This document shows positions 42,076 through 49,939 of a stretch of DNA of 64,000 nt, in pieces. The notes beneath the pieces were generated by a model. That model searched no databases. It was not told the origin of the DNA and saw nothing but the letters and a program-made list of their open reading frames with translations. Every line of letters starts with the position of its first letter. The first letter of the stretch is position 1. The stretch lies in NCBI GenBank assembly GCA_943329665.2, contig CALQEU020000010.1, positions 29,342 through 93,341 of the forward strand. The letters are read 5' to 3'. The position numbers and the translations under genes are program-made. Source of the stretch: JAJTFW01 sp903922455 (GTDB lineage Bacteria; Bacteroidota; Bacteroidia; AKYH767-A; OLB10).

Positions 42076-43165
42076 GAGAATTTTCATCGTGCTTTGCTGT
42101 TGCTCTTTTACTGCACCGGCAGGAGACGAGGTTCCTAACTTTGTGCAAGGCTATTCGGATTTCAGAAACTTTCTTTTTGTTTTTGAAAATGGTGTTCCTC
42201 GTCAACTCGAACAGCAAGCCGTTCGCTCTTTTAAATCCAATGGTTCAATTATAGGATATGCGAATAGCGCGAATGATTTGATTGCTTATTACAAAGGTCA
42301 AAAATTCAAGTTGGGTGATATGACGGCAACGACTTACAATGTCACACAAAGCTTTTTGTTTTATCAACGAGATCAATTGCTCAATGTTTTTCAAAATGGT
42401 GAAACCACACAACTTACTTTTTTTATGCAAGACATGAAAGTTAGTGATAGTCTCATTGCATTTCGTGATTTGAATGTGGACATTTTGCGAGTATATAAAG
42501 ACGGAAAAGTGCACGACTTGGAAATGACTTTAGTAGGGGAGTTGCAAGTATATCAAGTAGGAGAAAATACCGTTGGGTATGTTAATAATACAGGATTTTT
42601 CAGAGCGTATATGGATAATCAAGTGTATGATTTGGATAATGTAGCTCCCGAATCATTTGATCCCGGCGGAAATTTAGTAGCTTATGTAGATGGATTATAC
42701 AATTACCTAAAAGTTTTTTACAATAAGAAAATTTTGGTGCTCGAACAGTTGTTCCCGCAGTCGTATCAGTCGGGAGTTGATGTTGTCGCTTACATTGCCG
42801 CTGATAATTCATTTAAAGTTTTTACCAATGGGAAATTGCTCAAAGTGGAGTCTTATATTCCTGATTTTTACAAAGTGCGCGATCGTTCTGTCGTTTTCTT
42901 TTTTAATAATAAGTTTCAATTGATGTTAGATGGGCAACGATTTATTTTAGATGAGTTTCTTCCTCAAAGTTATCAGATGAGTGAAAATAATATTGCTTGG
43001 ATGGATATCAATAATCGTTTGCATATCTTCACAGAAGGGAAATCGTGGGAAGTATCCATGGAAGTCATCACAGGGTATCAACTCAACGGAAATACGTTGA
43101 AATACGATTTATCAGATGGGACATCTCGCATCTGGTTCAAAGGAAAAATATTTGGTAATAATTAA
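42062..43165 (+). CDS. Secreted repeat protein of unknown function (propeller-like)
   Basis: A 367-residue protein. The TTG at 42062 is chosen because it directly precedes a plausible signal peptide (KHIKRIFIVLCCCSFTAPA) and no ATG is near; it overlaps the upstream gene by 14 bases. The mature part is about seven repeats of 40-45 residues, each with a pattern like LKVFYNKKILVLEQLFPQSY then VVAYIAADNSFKVFTNGK. This is what a beta-propeller would look like, though I do not recognise a named family. It lies between an OmpA lipoprotein and an outer-membrane barrel, so it probably acts in the periplasm or on the surface with them. Confidence 0.75.
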   Translation: MKHIKRIFIVLCCCSFTAPAGDEVPNFVQGYSDFRNFLFVFENGVPRQLEQQAVRSFKSNGSIIGYANSANDLIAYYKGQKFKLGDMTATTYNVTQSFLFYQRDQLLNVFQNGETTQLTFFMQDMKVSDSLIAFRDLNVDILRVYKDGKVHDLEMTLVGELQVYQVGENTVGYVNNTGFFRAYMDNQVYDLDNVAPESFDPGGNLVAYVDGLYNYLKVFYNKKILVLEQLFPQSYQSGVDVVAYIAADNSFKVFTNGKLLKVESYIPDFYKVRDRSVVFFFNNKFQLMLDGQRFILDEFLPQSYQMSENNIAWMDINNRLHIFTEGKSWEVSMEVITGYQLNGNTLKYDLSDGTSRIWFKGKIFGNN

Positions 43166-44826
43166 TGATCATGGAAAAACTTCGTATATTCTTTACCTTT
43201 ATCTTTTGTCAATCTATTCTATTTGGAAACGCACAGTCGGCGTTTATCCCACTCAGCAATGAAGTAGAACAATCCTTTGTGAAGGATATGAACCGAGTTG
43301 GCAATGGTGTGCATACTTCGTTCAAACCTTATTTGAGAAGTGATATTGTTCGCGCTTCGATGAACTCCTCTGAAGAAACGGAATTGGAAGAAATCGATAA
43401 TGGAAAAGCATACGATTCTTTAATCCGTTATAACGTTCGATCTGATCGGAAATTTAATCAAAGATGGATCGGCAGAAAGTTGTTTACTGAACATTTGGTT
43501 CAAGTGGAGGAAGAAGATTTTCGTTTGTATTTAGATCCTGTTTTTGAATTTGCTGGAGGACAAGACCAAGAAAATAATCGCAATTTTCATACGAATACAC
43601 GAGGTGTTTGGGTGAATGGATCTATCGGCAAAAGATTTGGATTCAATGCCACTTTTTATGAGAACCAAAGTTTATTTCCACTCTATCTTGACTCTGCTGC
43701 TCGTAAAAGTAGAGTTGTGCCTGGACAAGGTCGCGTGAAAAAATTTGATACGGATGCCTTCGATTACGCTTTCTCTACAGGCACCATCAACTTTCAACTC
43801 AACAAACATTTTACATTTGAGTTTGGACAAGATCGTCACTTTATTGGCGATGGTTATCGTTCTTTATTGCTTTCCGATAATGCATTTCATTATCCCTATT
43901 TTAAAATCATCACCGATTTCTGGAAAATTCGATATGTAAATTTGTTCATGCAGTTGCGTAACCTGGATCGCATCGACCAAAACGATACATATCCTTTTGA
44001 AAGTAAATACGCATCGATGCATTATCTCGATGTGGATATTGGAAAGCGATTAACAGTAGGATTGTTCGAGTCGGTAATTTGGCATGCCGACACCAATAAT
44101 AATTCGCGTGGATTTGATTTTGGTTATTTAAATCCATTTATTTTTTTACGCCCTGTTGAGTTTAGCATTGGCTCACCAGATAATGTGTTAATGGGAATAA
44201 ATTTGAAGTATAAACTCAACAGCAAAAATTCCTTGTACGGCCAAATTATGTTGGATGAATTCTTATTCGATAATGTGAAAGCTGGTAATGGTTGGTGGGC
44301 GAATAAACAAGGTATTCAAGCGGGATTTAAAAGCATAGACGTGTTTGGTGTAAAATCCTTGTATTTGCAGGGCGAGTTAAATTACGTTAGGCCATATACC
44401 TATCAGCATCGAGAGGCTATAGGTAGTTATAGTCACCATCGTGCAGCATTAGCGCATCCATTAGGTGCTAACTTTTGGGAAATGGTTGGGATAGCTCGAT
44501 ATAATTATAAGCGGTGGAATTTTGATGCAAAAGTGAGTTATGCTGAAGTTGGTTACGATACCTCGGGTACTAATTGGGGCCAAAATGTTTTTCTACCCTA
44601 TGGAACCTATCAGCAAGAGTATCAAAATGAAGTAGGGCAGGGTCTTAAGACAAAATTAATGTGGGCTAGTTTGAACATTAGCTTCTTATTAAATCCAACC
44701 AATCGAATGAATCTTTTCTTGAATTTGGCTTCTCGTAGTGCTGTTCAGCCGAATAAGACGGATAATACAATCTTGGTGCAAGGTGGATTTAGGACGAATT
44801 TGTTTAATAGGTATTACGATTTTTAA
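43165..44826 (+). CDS. Outer-membrane beta-barrel protein, Wzi/RemB-like
   Basis: A 553-residue protein. The first A of its ATG is the last base of the previous stop; an ATG six bases on (EKLRIFFTFIFCQ) may be the true start. A signal peptide ends near GNAQS. The body is rich in alternating aromatic and polar residues ending in a Tyr-Tyr-Asp-Phe C terminus, typical of barrels. FTFEFGQDRHFIGDGYRSLLLS near residue 218 and the region GLFESVIWHADTNNNSRGFD resemble the capsule-assembly Wzi family and the related gliding protein RemB. Wzi binds surface polysaccharide; RemB is a mobile surface protein. Its exact role here is open. Confidence 0.72.
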   Translation: MIMEKLRIFFTFIFCQSILFGNAQSAFIPLSNEVEQSFVKDMNRVGNGVHTSFKPYLRSDIVRASMNSSEETELEEIDNGKAYDSLIRYNVRSDRKFNQRWIGRKLFTEHLVQVEEEDFRLYLDPVFEFAGGQDQENNRNFHTNTRGVWVNGSIGKRFGFNATFYENQSLFPLYLDSAARKSRVVPGQGRVKKFDTDAFDYAFSTGTINFQLNKHFTFEFGQDRHFIGDGYRSLLLSDNAFHYPYFKIITDFWKIRYVNLFMQLRNLDRIDQNDTYPFESKYASMHYLDVDIGKRLTVGLFESVIWHADTNNNSRGFDFGYLNPFIFLRPVEFSIGSPDNVLMGINLKYKLNSKNSLYGQIMLDEFLFDNVKAGNGWWANKQGIQAGFKSIDVFGVKSLYLQGELNYVRPYTYQHREAIGSYSHHRAALAHPLGANFWEMVGIARYNYKRWNFDAKVSYAEVGYDTSGTNWGQNVFLPYGTYQQEYQNEVGQGLKTKLMWASLNISFLLNPTNRMNLFLNLASRSAVQPNKTDNTILVQGGFRTNLFNRYYDF

Positions 44827-45029
44827 AAAAGAAGCCAAAAATCACCGAATTCGATGACTCTTTTACTGGACTTATAATACCTTTATGCTGTAGCTTTGCA
44901 AGAAATTAATCATCCCTAAAATTAGTTATTAGCTTCTCTATAATTATCCTTCCCTTAGTAAACGGGAGCGTTCACCATAATTATACTTAGCGAATCGCTT
45001 TAAAATTTAAATTGTGTCAAAATCTTTCT
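44827..45029. other. Short intergenic region
   Basis: No gene, hairpin or clear promoter was seen between the barrel gene and the second WecA-like gene. Confidence 0.4.
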
Positions 45030-46094
45030 ATGTTAAACTTAACTTTTGCTTGTATCTCTGCCTTTCTCATCACCTTTTTGGCGATTCCATCTATTATTCG
45101 TGTCTCTGTAATTAAAAATTTGTTTGATGAGCCTACCGAAAGGAAAAAGCATTCTTCTAGTATTTCGTCGCTAGGTGGATTGGCTATTTTTGCTGGAGTT
45201 GTTTTCTCTTATACGCTTTGGTCGGCTGGACTAGAAACTTTCTCAACACAGTATATCATTGCAGCTATCATCGTTATGTTTTTTATTGGAATAAAGGATG
45301 ATATCGTTGAATTGACCGCGCATAAAAAATTATACGGACAGTTGTTTGCCTCACTCATCATTGTCTTTTTTGCAGATATGCGAATTACGAGTTTATATGG
45401 AGTGGGAGGTATTTATCAAATTCCGTATTGGTTGAGTGTATTGGTAACTATCGTGACGATGATTACCATTATCAATGCCTATAATTTAATTGATGGTATA
45501 GATGGTTTAGCAGGAGGAATAGGTGCCATTGCGGCCTTTACTTTTGGATTGTGGTTTTATAATTATAATCAGATTGCGCTCTGTATATTGGCGTTTTCTT
45601 TGTTTAGTTCACTCTTAGCGTTCTTAGTTTATAATTTTTCTCCTGCCAATATTTTTATGGGAGATACGGGTTCATTAGTAGTAGGATTAATTCTATCCAT
45701 CCTTTGTGTGAATTTCGTAGAAATGAGCTTCGACTCTTTACCTTATGCATTTCCTTTCAGATCGAGTCCAGCTATGGCCGTTGCTATCCTGATAATTCCA
45801 TTAGCTGATACCCTTCGAATTTTCTGTATTCGATTGATGAATGGTCGATCTCCTTTTGCAGCAGATCGAAATCATATCCATCATCAATTATTGGATGTAG
45901 GGTTAACCCATCGTGAAGCAGCACTAGCATTGTATTTAGTGAATATCTCTTTTATTCTTATAGCATTGGTTTTGAGAAATATATCTAGCCTTATGCTGTT
46001 AACTGTGCTTACATTTTTAGGCGCTTTGTTCGCAGTTTCTCCCTACCTGATAAAAGTACTTAGGTCGAAGAGTAGAGTTTCCATGGTCGATTAA
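45030..46094 (+). CDS. Second MraY/WecA-family glycosyl-1-phosphate transferase
   Basis: A 354-residue membrane protein started at the ATG at 45030, where the first helix LNLTFACISAFLITFLAIP begins; a TTG 18 bases upstream is less likely. Motifs match the paralogue at 5939: ERKKHSSSISSLGG near residue 37, GIKDDIVELTAHKK near residue 88, NAYNLIDGIDGLAGG near residue 146, FMGDTGSLVVG near residue 207 and ADRNHIHHQLLDVG near residue 280. It attaches a sugar phosphate to undecaprenyl phosphate to begin a surface glycan. Having two such enzymes in one window implies at least two lipid-linked glycan pathways or a redundant first step. Confidence 0.88.
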   Translation: MLNLTFACISAFLITFLAIPSIIRVSVIKNLFDEPTERKKHSSSISSLGGLAIFAGVVFSYTLWSAGLETFSTQYIIAAIIVMFFIGIKDDIVELTAHKKLYGQLFASLIIVFFADMRITSLYGVGGIYQIPYWLSVLVTIVTMITIINAYNLIDGIDGLAGGIGAIAAFTFGLWFYNYNQIALCILAFSLFSSLLAFLVYNFSPANIFMGDTGSLVVGLILSILCVNFVEMSFDSLPYAFPFRSSPAMAVAILIIPLADTLRIFCIRLMNGRSPFAADRNHIHHQLLDVGLTHREAALALYLVNISFILIALVLRNISSLMLLTVLTFLGALFAVSPYLIKVLRSKSRVSMVD

Positions 46095-46143
46095 GCCCAT
46101 CTCTTCACCCAACTTTCACTACAGTTCACCCATATTTTTTAAA

Positions 46144-46190
46144 TTTGCCTACCGAGGCAAAAAATTCTGTTATTTCATCCCGTGGATGAA
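46144..46190. terminator. Two small adjacent hairpins
   Basis: TTTGCCT/AGGCAAA with a four-base loop (46144-46161) and TTCATCC/GGATGAA with a three-base loop (46174-46190) lie after the WecA-like gene. They could terminate its transcript; the T tract after the stem is weak. Confidence 0.35.
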
Positions 46191-46393
46191 TTAATGTAAG
46201 AACTTTTGAAAATCGGTTCTCCACAGAGTAAGAATCAGTAAAATCTCATTGTTTTTAAAGCTTTAATTAGCAAGTTATCAAGACAATCGTCATTATAACT
46301 ATTGTGCTATATGGAGAATAATAATTATCATTACCCATAGATTTACCATATCTTAAATGGAATATTCCGTTTAACTAAAAAACTGTCCCGTAG

Positions 46394-48052
46394 ATGAAGA
46401 TAACACTGAAATTAGCCCTTCTTGCTTTAACCCATACCTTGATGTTCTCAAGCGTATTAGCTCAAGCACCCAGAGAAATTACCAATGTATCTTCCCTTGT
46501 CGAAGAAGAATATGATCCCATTTCTTCCTTGTTAGATAGTTTGGTTACAATTAATAATGTTGTAAGATACAATCAGTTAGATGCAAAATGCTTTGACCCC
46601 AGCGCTATCATCCCAGGTGAGATTCCTCAATTTTCAACTCAGGTTTATGAACAAAGAATGGCAGCCATTCATTCACCAATCCCTCTATCTTATAATTCGC
46701 ATGTAAAAGGGTTTATAGATATGTATGCGGTGAAAAAGCGCGGTTTAACTCAACGAGTGATGGGATTATCTAATCTCTATTTTCCAATATTTGAAGAAGC
46801 GCTAGACCGTGAAGGATTGCCTTTAGAGTTTAAATATTTGTCGATTGTTGAATCTGCACTTAATCCAATTGCGGTTTCTCGAGTAGGAGCTACTGGTATT
46901 TGGCAGTTTATGTACAATACAGGTTTACAATACAATCTGAAAGTAAACTCTTACACTGATGAGCGTCGTGATCCCATCAAATCTACACAAGCAGCATGTC
47001 AGTATTTCAAGGATATGTACAAAATTTATGGCGATTGGTTATTGGTGATTGCAGCCTACAATTGTGGAGCAGGAAACGTAAATAAAGCTATTAAGCGTTC
47101 AGGTGGAAAAACCAATTTTTGGGACATCATGAATTACCTTCCCAATGAAACGAAGAATTATGTACCAGCATTTATTGCAATCACCTATGTGATGGAACAT
47201 GCACGTGAACATAATTTGTATCCAGTAAGTCCTGCCTATTCTTATTTTGAAGTAGATACGGTGATTGTAAATCAACCCATCAATTTTAAAACGTTAGCTG
47301 CAACGTTGGATTTACCGTTAGATGTGATTTCGTATTTAAATCCAATTTATAAGCGTGGATTAATTCCTGATGTAGGTGGAAATTATGTTCTGCGTTTGCC
47401 TACTAATAAGATGGCGATTTATATGTTGAGTCAGGAAAGCATCTATGCTGAGTCCTTACCATCCGCTCGTCCAGTAATGAACAGTTATAAAAACAGAGTA
47501 AGTCAAGTCGAAGAAGAGGGAGATGAAGTTGCGAATTACGAACCCGATAACTATCGGGAGCAAACCAAGCGTGTGAAGAAAACGCATATTGTACGTAGAG
47601 GTGAAAGTTTGGGAAAAATTGCTTCTAAATACGATATGACGTTGGCTCAGGTTAAAAAAATGAACAAGTTGCGTTCAAGTACAGTTCGTTCAGGTCAGCG
47701 ATTAACAGTTTACAATTGGGTAAAAACTAAAGTTCCTGTGAAGGCGGTTTCCAATGATGAATTGACAGTTAAAAAAGAAGTTGCGCATAAGGCCGATACC
47801 GTTCAAAAAACAGAAGTTGATGAACAAGCTGATGCAATAAACGACACTCAAAAGGTATCTAATGAAACTGCAGAAGTAAAAAATTCTCCAAAACCAGCTT
47901 TCACATACTATATTGTTCAACCTGGAGATACACTTTGGAATATTGCTAAACGTTACGAAGGCCTTACTGTAGAGATGATTAAGAATATTAATAATCTCTC
48001 TAACACCAATATTAAGCCGGGTACAAAATTAAAGGTGCTAGTTAACGGTTAA
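46394..48052 (+). CDS. LysM lytic transglycosylase (MltD-like, GH23)
   Basis: A 552-residue exported enzyme that cuts peptidoglycan between MurNAc and GlcNAc with anhydro-ring formation. Residues 1-23 are a signal peptide. Residues about 120-290 form the SLT/GH23 domain with Glu153 in SIVESALNPIAVS, then GATGIWQFM and IAAYNCGAGNVNKAI. Two LysM domains that bind peptidoglycan lie at about 396-440 (HIVRRGESLGKIASKY) and 505-549 (YIVQPGDTLWNIAKRY). The linker before the first LysM contains PDNYR at residues 384-388, encoded by the palindrome CCCGATAACTATCGGG, which looks like a repeat tolerated in frame. Confidence 0.92.
   Translation: MKITLKLALLALTHTLMFSSVLAQAPREITNVSSLVEEEYDPISSLLDSLVTINNVVRYNQLDAKCFDPSAIIPGEIPQFSTQVYEQRMAAIHSPIPLSYNSHVKGFIDMYAVKKRGLTQRVMGLSNLYFPIFEEALDREGLPLEFKYLSIVESALNPIAVSRVGATGIWQFMYNTGLQYNLKVNSYTDERRDPIKSTQAACQYFKDMYKIYGDWLLVIAAYNCGAGNVNKAIKRSGGKTNFWDIMNYLPNETKNYVPAFIAITYVMEHAREHNLYPVSPAYSYFEVDTVIVNQPINFKTLAATLDLPLDVISYLNPIYKRGLIPDVGGNYVLRLPTNKMAIYMLSQESIYAESLPSARPVMNSYKNRVSQVEEEGDEVANYEPDNYREQTKRVKKTHIVRRGESLGKIASKYDMTLAQVKKMNKLRSSTVRSGQRLTVYNWVKTKVPVKAVSNDELTVKKEVAHKADTVQKTEVDEQADAINDTQKVSNETAEVKNSPKPAFTYYIVQPGDTLWNIAKRYEGLTVEMIKNINNLSNTNIKPGTKLKVLVNG
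47543..47558. repeat. Palindrome inside the transglycosylase gene
   Basis: CCCGATAACTATCGGG differs by one base from the dispersed palindrome CCCGATAGCTATCGGG. It is read in the same frame (PDNYR) as the copy in the decayed kinase gene (PDSYR). Confidence 0.7.
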
Positions 48053-48088
48053 TCCTATATTTTCTCTTTTTAGAAAGAGAGAATTTTA

Positions 48089-48096
48089 TAAATTTG
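48089..48096 (+). promoter_or_regulatory. -7 promoter element (TAAATTTG) of tRNA-Gln
   Basis: TAAATTTG matches TAnnTTTG and lies 17 bases before the mature 5' end of tRNA-Gln, giving a 5' leader of about 12 bases to be removed by RNase P. Confidence 0.5.
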
Positions 48097-48113
48097 CACC
48101 GCCAAGTTAGGAT

Positions 48114-48186
48114 TGACCGATGGTGTAACTGGCAACACGTCTGATTTTGATTCAGAAGAGTCCAGGTTCGAGCCCTGGTCGGTCAA
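48114..48186 (+). tRNA. tRNA-Gln (anticodon TTG)
   Basis: A cloverleaf folds fully: acceptor TGACCGA with TCGGTCA, D arm GTGT/ACAC, anticodon stem TCTGA/TCAGA with loop TTTTGAT (anticodon TTG), T arm CCAGG-TTCGAGC-CCTGG, discriminator A. CCA is not encoded. Confidence 0.93.
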
Positions 48187-48189
48187 CAT

Positions 48190-48230
48190 AAAAAGGGATG
48201 AAGCGAAAGCTTTGTCCCTTTGTCTTTTTA
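48190..48230 (+). terminator. Terminator after tRNA-Gln
   Basis: Arms AAAGGGATGAAGC and GCTTTGTCCCTTT pair with two mismatches around GAAA and are followed by a T-rich stretch. Confidence 0.6.
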
Positions 48231-48262
48231 AAATATTCCCATTGATACAGAAGAGTCCTTGA

Positions 48263-48459
48263 GTCTTGTTTGCCTAGCCCAGCAGTCTAGACCTTTTTAG
48301 GTCTTGTTCGCCTAGCCCAGCAGTCTAGACCTTTTTAGGTCTTGTTTGCCTAGCCCAGCAATCTAGACCTTTTTAGGTTTTGTTCGCCTAGCCCAGCAGT
48401 CTAGACCTTTTTAGGTCTTGTTCGCCTAGCCCAGCAGTCTAGACCTTTTTAGGTCTTGT
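48263..48459. repeat. Tandem array of five 38-bp repeats
   Basis: Five direct units with an exact 38-bp period start at 48263, 48301, 48339, 48377 and 48415; a partial sixth (GTCTTGT) ends the array. Each unit contains GCCTAGCCCAGCAGTCTAGA and a small hairpin AGACCT-TTTT-AGGTCT that bridges neighbouring units. Units differ at only a few positions. Just after the array, ACTGCTGGGGG is complementary to the CCCAGCAGT part of the unit. There are no unique spacers and no protein frame. Confidence 0.85.
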
Positions 48460-48479
48460 ACTGCTGGGGGTCCCTTTAT

Positions 48480-48742
48480 TTTTTCCCTTCGGCAGGCTGC
48501 CTTCGGCAAGCTGCCCTCGAGAGCCTCAGGCAGCAATTAGAAAACTTAGTCAACGAGTGAATGTTGGCTGAGGCTCTCGCAGTCAACAAGATGCGAGAAA
48601 GAGAACGAGAGCGAAGAGACATCCTTCAGTCAATCGACACAGAGATTCGATAGCTATCGAGGTCGCATTAATTCGCATTTCGCATTATTCGCATTTCGTG
48701 TTAATTCGTATTTCGCATTATTCGCATTTTCGTGCATATTTG
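48480..48742. repeat. Low-complexity spacer before the DUF1801 gene
   Basis: The first part holds CCTTCGGCAGGCTGCCTTCGG, whose GCCTTCGGCA core is the complement of the loop in hairpins A and B, and further GCAGCC/GGCTGC pairs. TCGATAGCTATCGA lies at 48647-48660. From about 48665 to 48735 a degenerate tandem of TTCGCATTATTCGCATTTCG follows. No gene is supported. Confidence 0.55.
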
Positions 48743-48750
48743 TATCCTCC

Positions 48751-49206
48751 ATGCCATCTAAAGCCAAAACCGTTTTCGATTACCTCAACGAGCTCCCCGA
48801 AGAGCGCATCATCGCCATAGAGAAACTTCGAAAGGTGATTCTAAAAAATCTTCCCAAAGGTTTTAAAGAAGAAATGAATTATGGAATGATCGGATATGTG
48901 GTTCCGCATTCTCTATATAAAAAGGGATATCACTGCGATCCGCTGATGCCTTTGCCTTTTATGAATATTGCTTCACAGAAAAATTTTGTGGCGGTGTATC
49001 ACATGGGAATTTATGCAAATCCGAAATTGTTAAATTGGTTTGTGGAGGAGTATCCCAAGCATTGCAAAACGAAACTCGATATGGGAAAAAGTTGTTTGCG
49101 TTTTAAAAAGGTAGATGAAATTCCGTTCAAACTCATCGGTGAATTAGCAAGTAAAATGACACCGAAGGAATGGATCGCGATTTATGAAACGAAATTTAAT
49201 AAATAA
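48751..49206 (+). CDS. DUF1801 (YdhG-like) protein
   Basis: A 151-residue cytoplasmic protein of the DUF1801 family. The N terminus FDYLNELPEERIIAIEKLRKVI, then GFKEEMNYGMIGYVVPHS and the C-terminal DMGKSCLRFKKVDEIPFKLI are the family marks. The fold is related to the iron chaperone frataxin-like YdhG group, but no function is established. The gene stands alone between a repeat region and a convergent thioredoxin gene. A weak -7-like CATATTTG lies eight bases before the ATG. Confidence 0.85.
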   Translation: MPSKAKTVFDYLNELPEERIIAIEKLRKVILKNLPKGFKEEMNYGMIGYVVPHSLYKKGYHCDPLMPLPFMNIASQKNFVAVYHMGIYANPKLLNWFVEEYPKHCKTKLDMGKSCLRFKKVDEIPFKLIGELASKMTPKEWIAIYETKFNK

Positions 49207-49228
49207 TTAATTCAAGTTGCTGGAAATT

Positions 49229-49555
49229 TTATTTTAGGAAGTGCAGCACGTCCATTTCCAATTCATGCACTAATTTGAATCCCGCCATTCTCCATTTTAA
49301 TTCTCCCTCTTTAAAAATCATCAAGGTGGGCACACTGCGAATTCCATAAAGAGTTGCAAGTTCTTTTTGTTCGTCTACATCTAATTTTACGATACCTGCT
49401 TTTTCTCCTATTCGCTTTTCCAACTCAATCAAAATCTCATCCAACATCTTACAAGGCTCACACCACGTTGCATAGAAATCTACCAACACTGGTTTGCCAG
49501 CGGGTAAAGATTTCAAAAATTCTTCTTCCGTTAATTGTGCTGCGAGATATTGCAT
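49229..49555 (-). CDS. Thioredoxin-family protein
   Basis: A 108-residue cytoplasmic thioredoxin fold protein. The active site is FYATWCEPCKMLDE, with Glu in place of the usual Gly of WCGPC, which would alter the redox potential. The cis-Pro is in IRSVPTLMIFKEG. The ATG at 49555 is preferred over one 15 bases upstream because the -7 box TATCTTTG lies between them, four bases before it. It probably reduces disulfides in cytosolic proteins; a specific partner is not evident from the neighbours. Confidence 0.9.
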   Translation of the reverse strand: MQYLAAQLTEEEFLKSLPAGKPVLVDFYATWCEPCKMLDEILIELEKRIGEKAGIVKLDVDEQKELATLYGIRSVPTLMIFKEGELKWRMAGFKLVHELEMDVLHFLK

Positions 49556-49559
49556 CCTG

Positions 49560-49567
49560 CAAAGATA
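49560..49567 (-). promoter_or_regulatory. -7 promoter element (TATCTTTG) of the thioredoxin gene
   Basis: TATCTTTG matches TAnnTTTG and is followed by four bases and the ATG. It overlaps the more upstream ATG, which therefore cannot be the start. Confidence 0.6.
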
Positions 49568-49643
49568 CATAGATTTATAAAAAAGGGATTTAGCATTGAA
49601 TTTCTTATAAGCTAATGGCTACTAAGATTTGTTAATGCAAGAA

Positions 49644-49805
49644 AACCCTAGAGGGGTTCTACATTATTAGCGAAGCAAATAAAATCAAATCCCAACCCCA
49701 GAGGGGTTGAACAACCTCATTTGTTCCTGGCTGTTTGTGTGACCCCGCTGGGGTCAAAATGAAAAACACAATTTCTTTCTAATAATGTATGACCCCGCTG
49801 GGGTT
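49644..49805. repeat. Composite inverted-repeat element
   Basis: Four short palindromes of the form AACCCC-GAGGGGTT or GACCCCGCTGGGGTC lie at 49644, 49693, 49740 and 49790. The outer pair is flanked by TACATTATTAG and its complement, so the whole 162 bp forms an imperfect inverted repeat with inner and outer arms. The remaining bases to 49939 are plain AT-rich sequence with a CAAC-type tandem at the end. No gene. Confidence 0.65.
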
Positions 49806-49939
49806 AATGCTGTTTAAAATTCCGAAATAATTTAATTGCAATAATGTTCCGTTGAAATTCCTGCATCACAAAATTTAGTACGAAGAAATAAATTTATTTA
49901 ATCGATGGTAATCCAACAACCAACAACCAACAACTAACC

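Noticed and set aside
48263..48459. CRISPR array
   Set aside because: The repeats follow each other directly with a 38-bp period and no unique spacers, and no cas genes are near.
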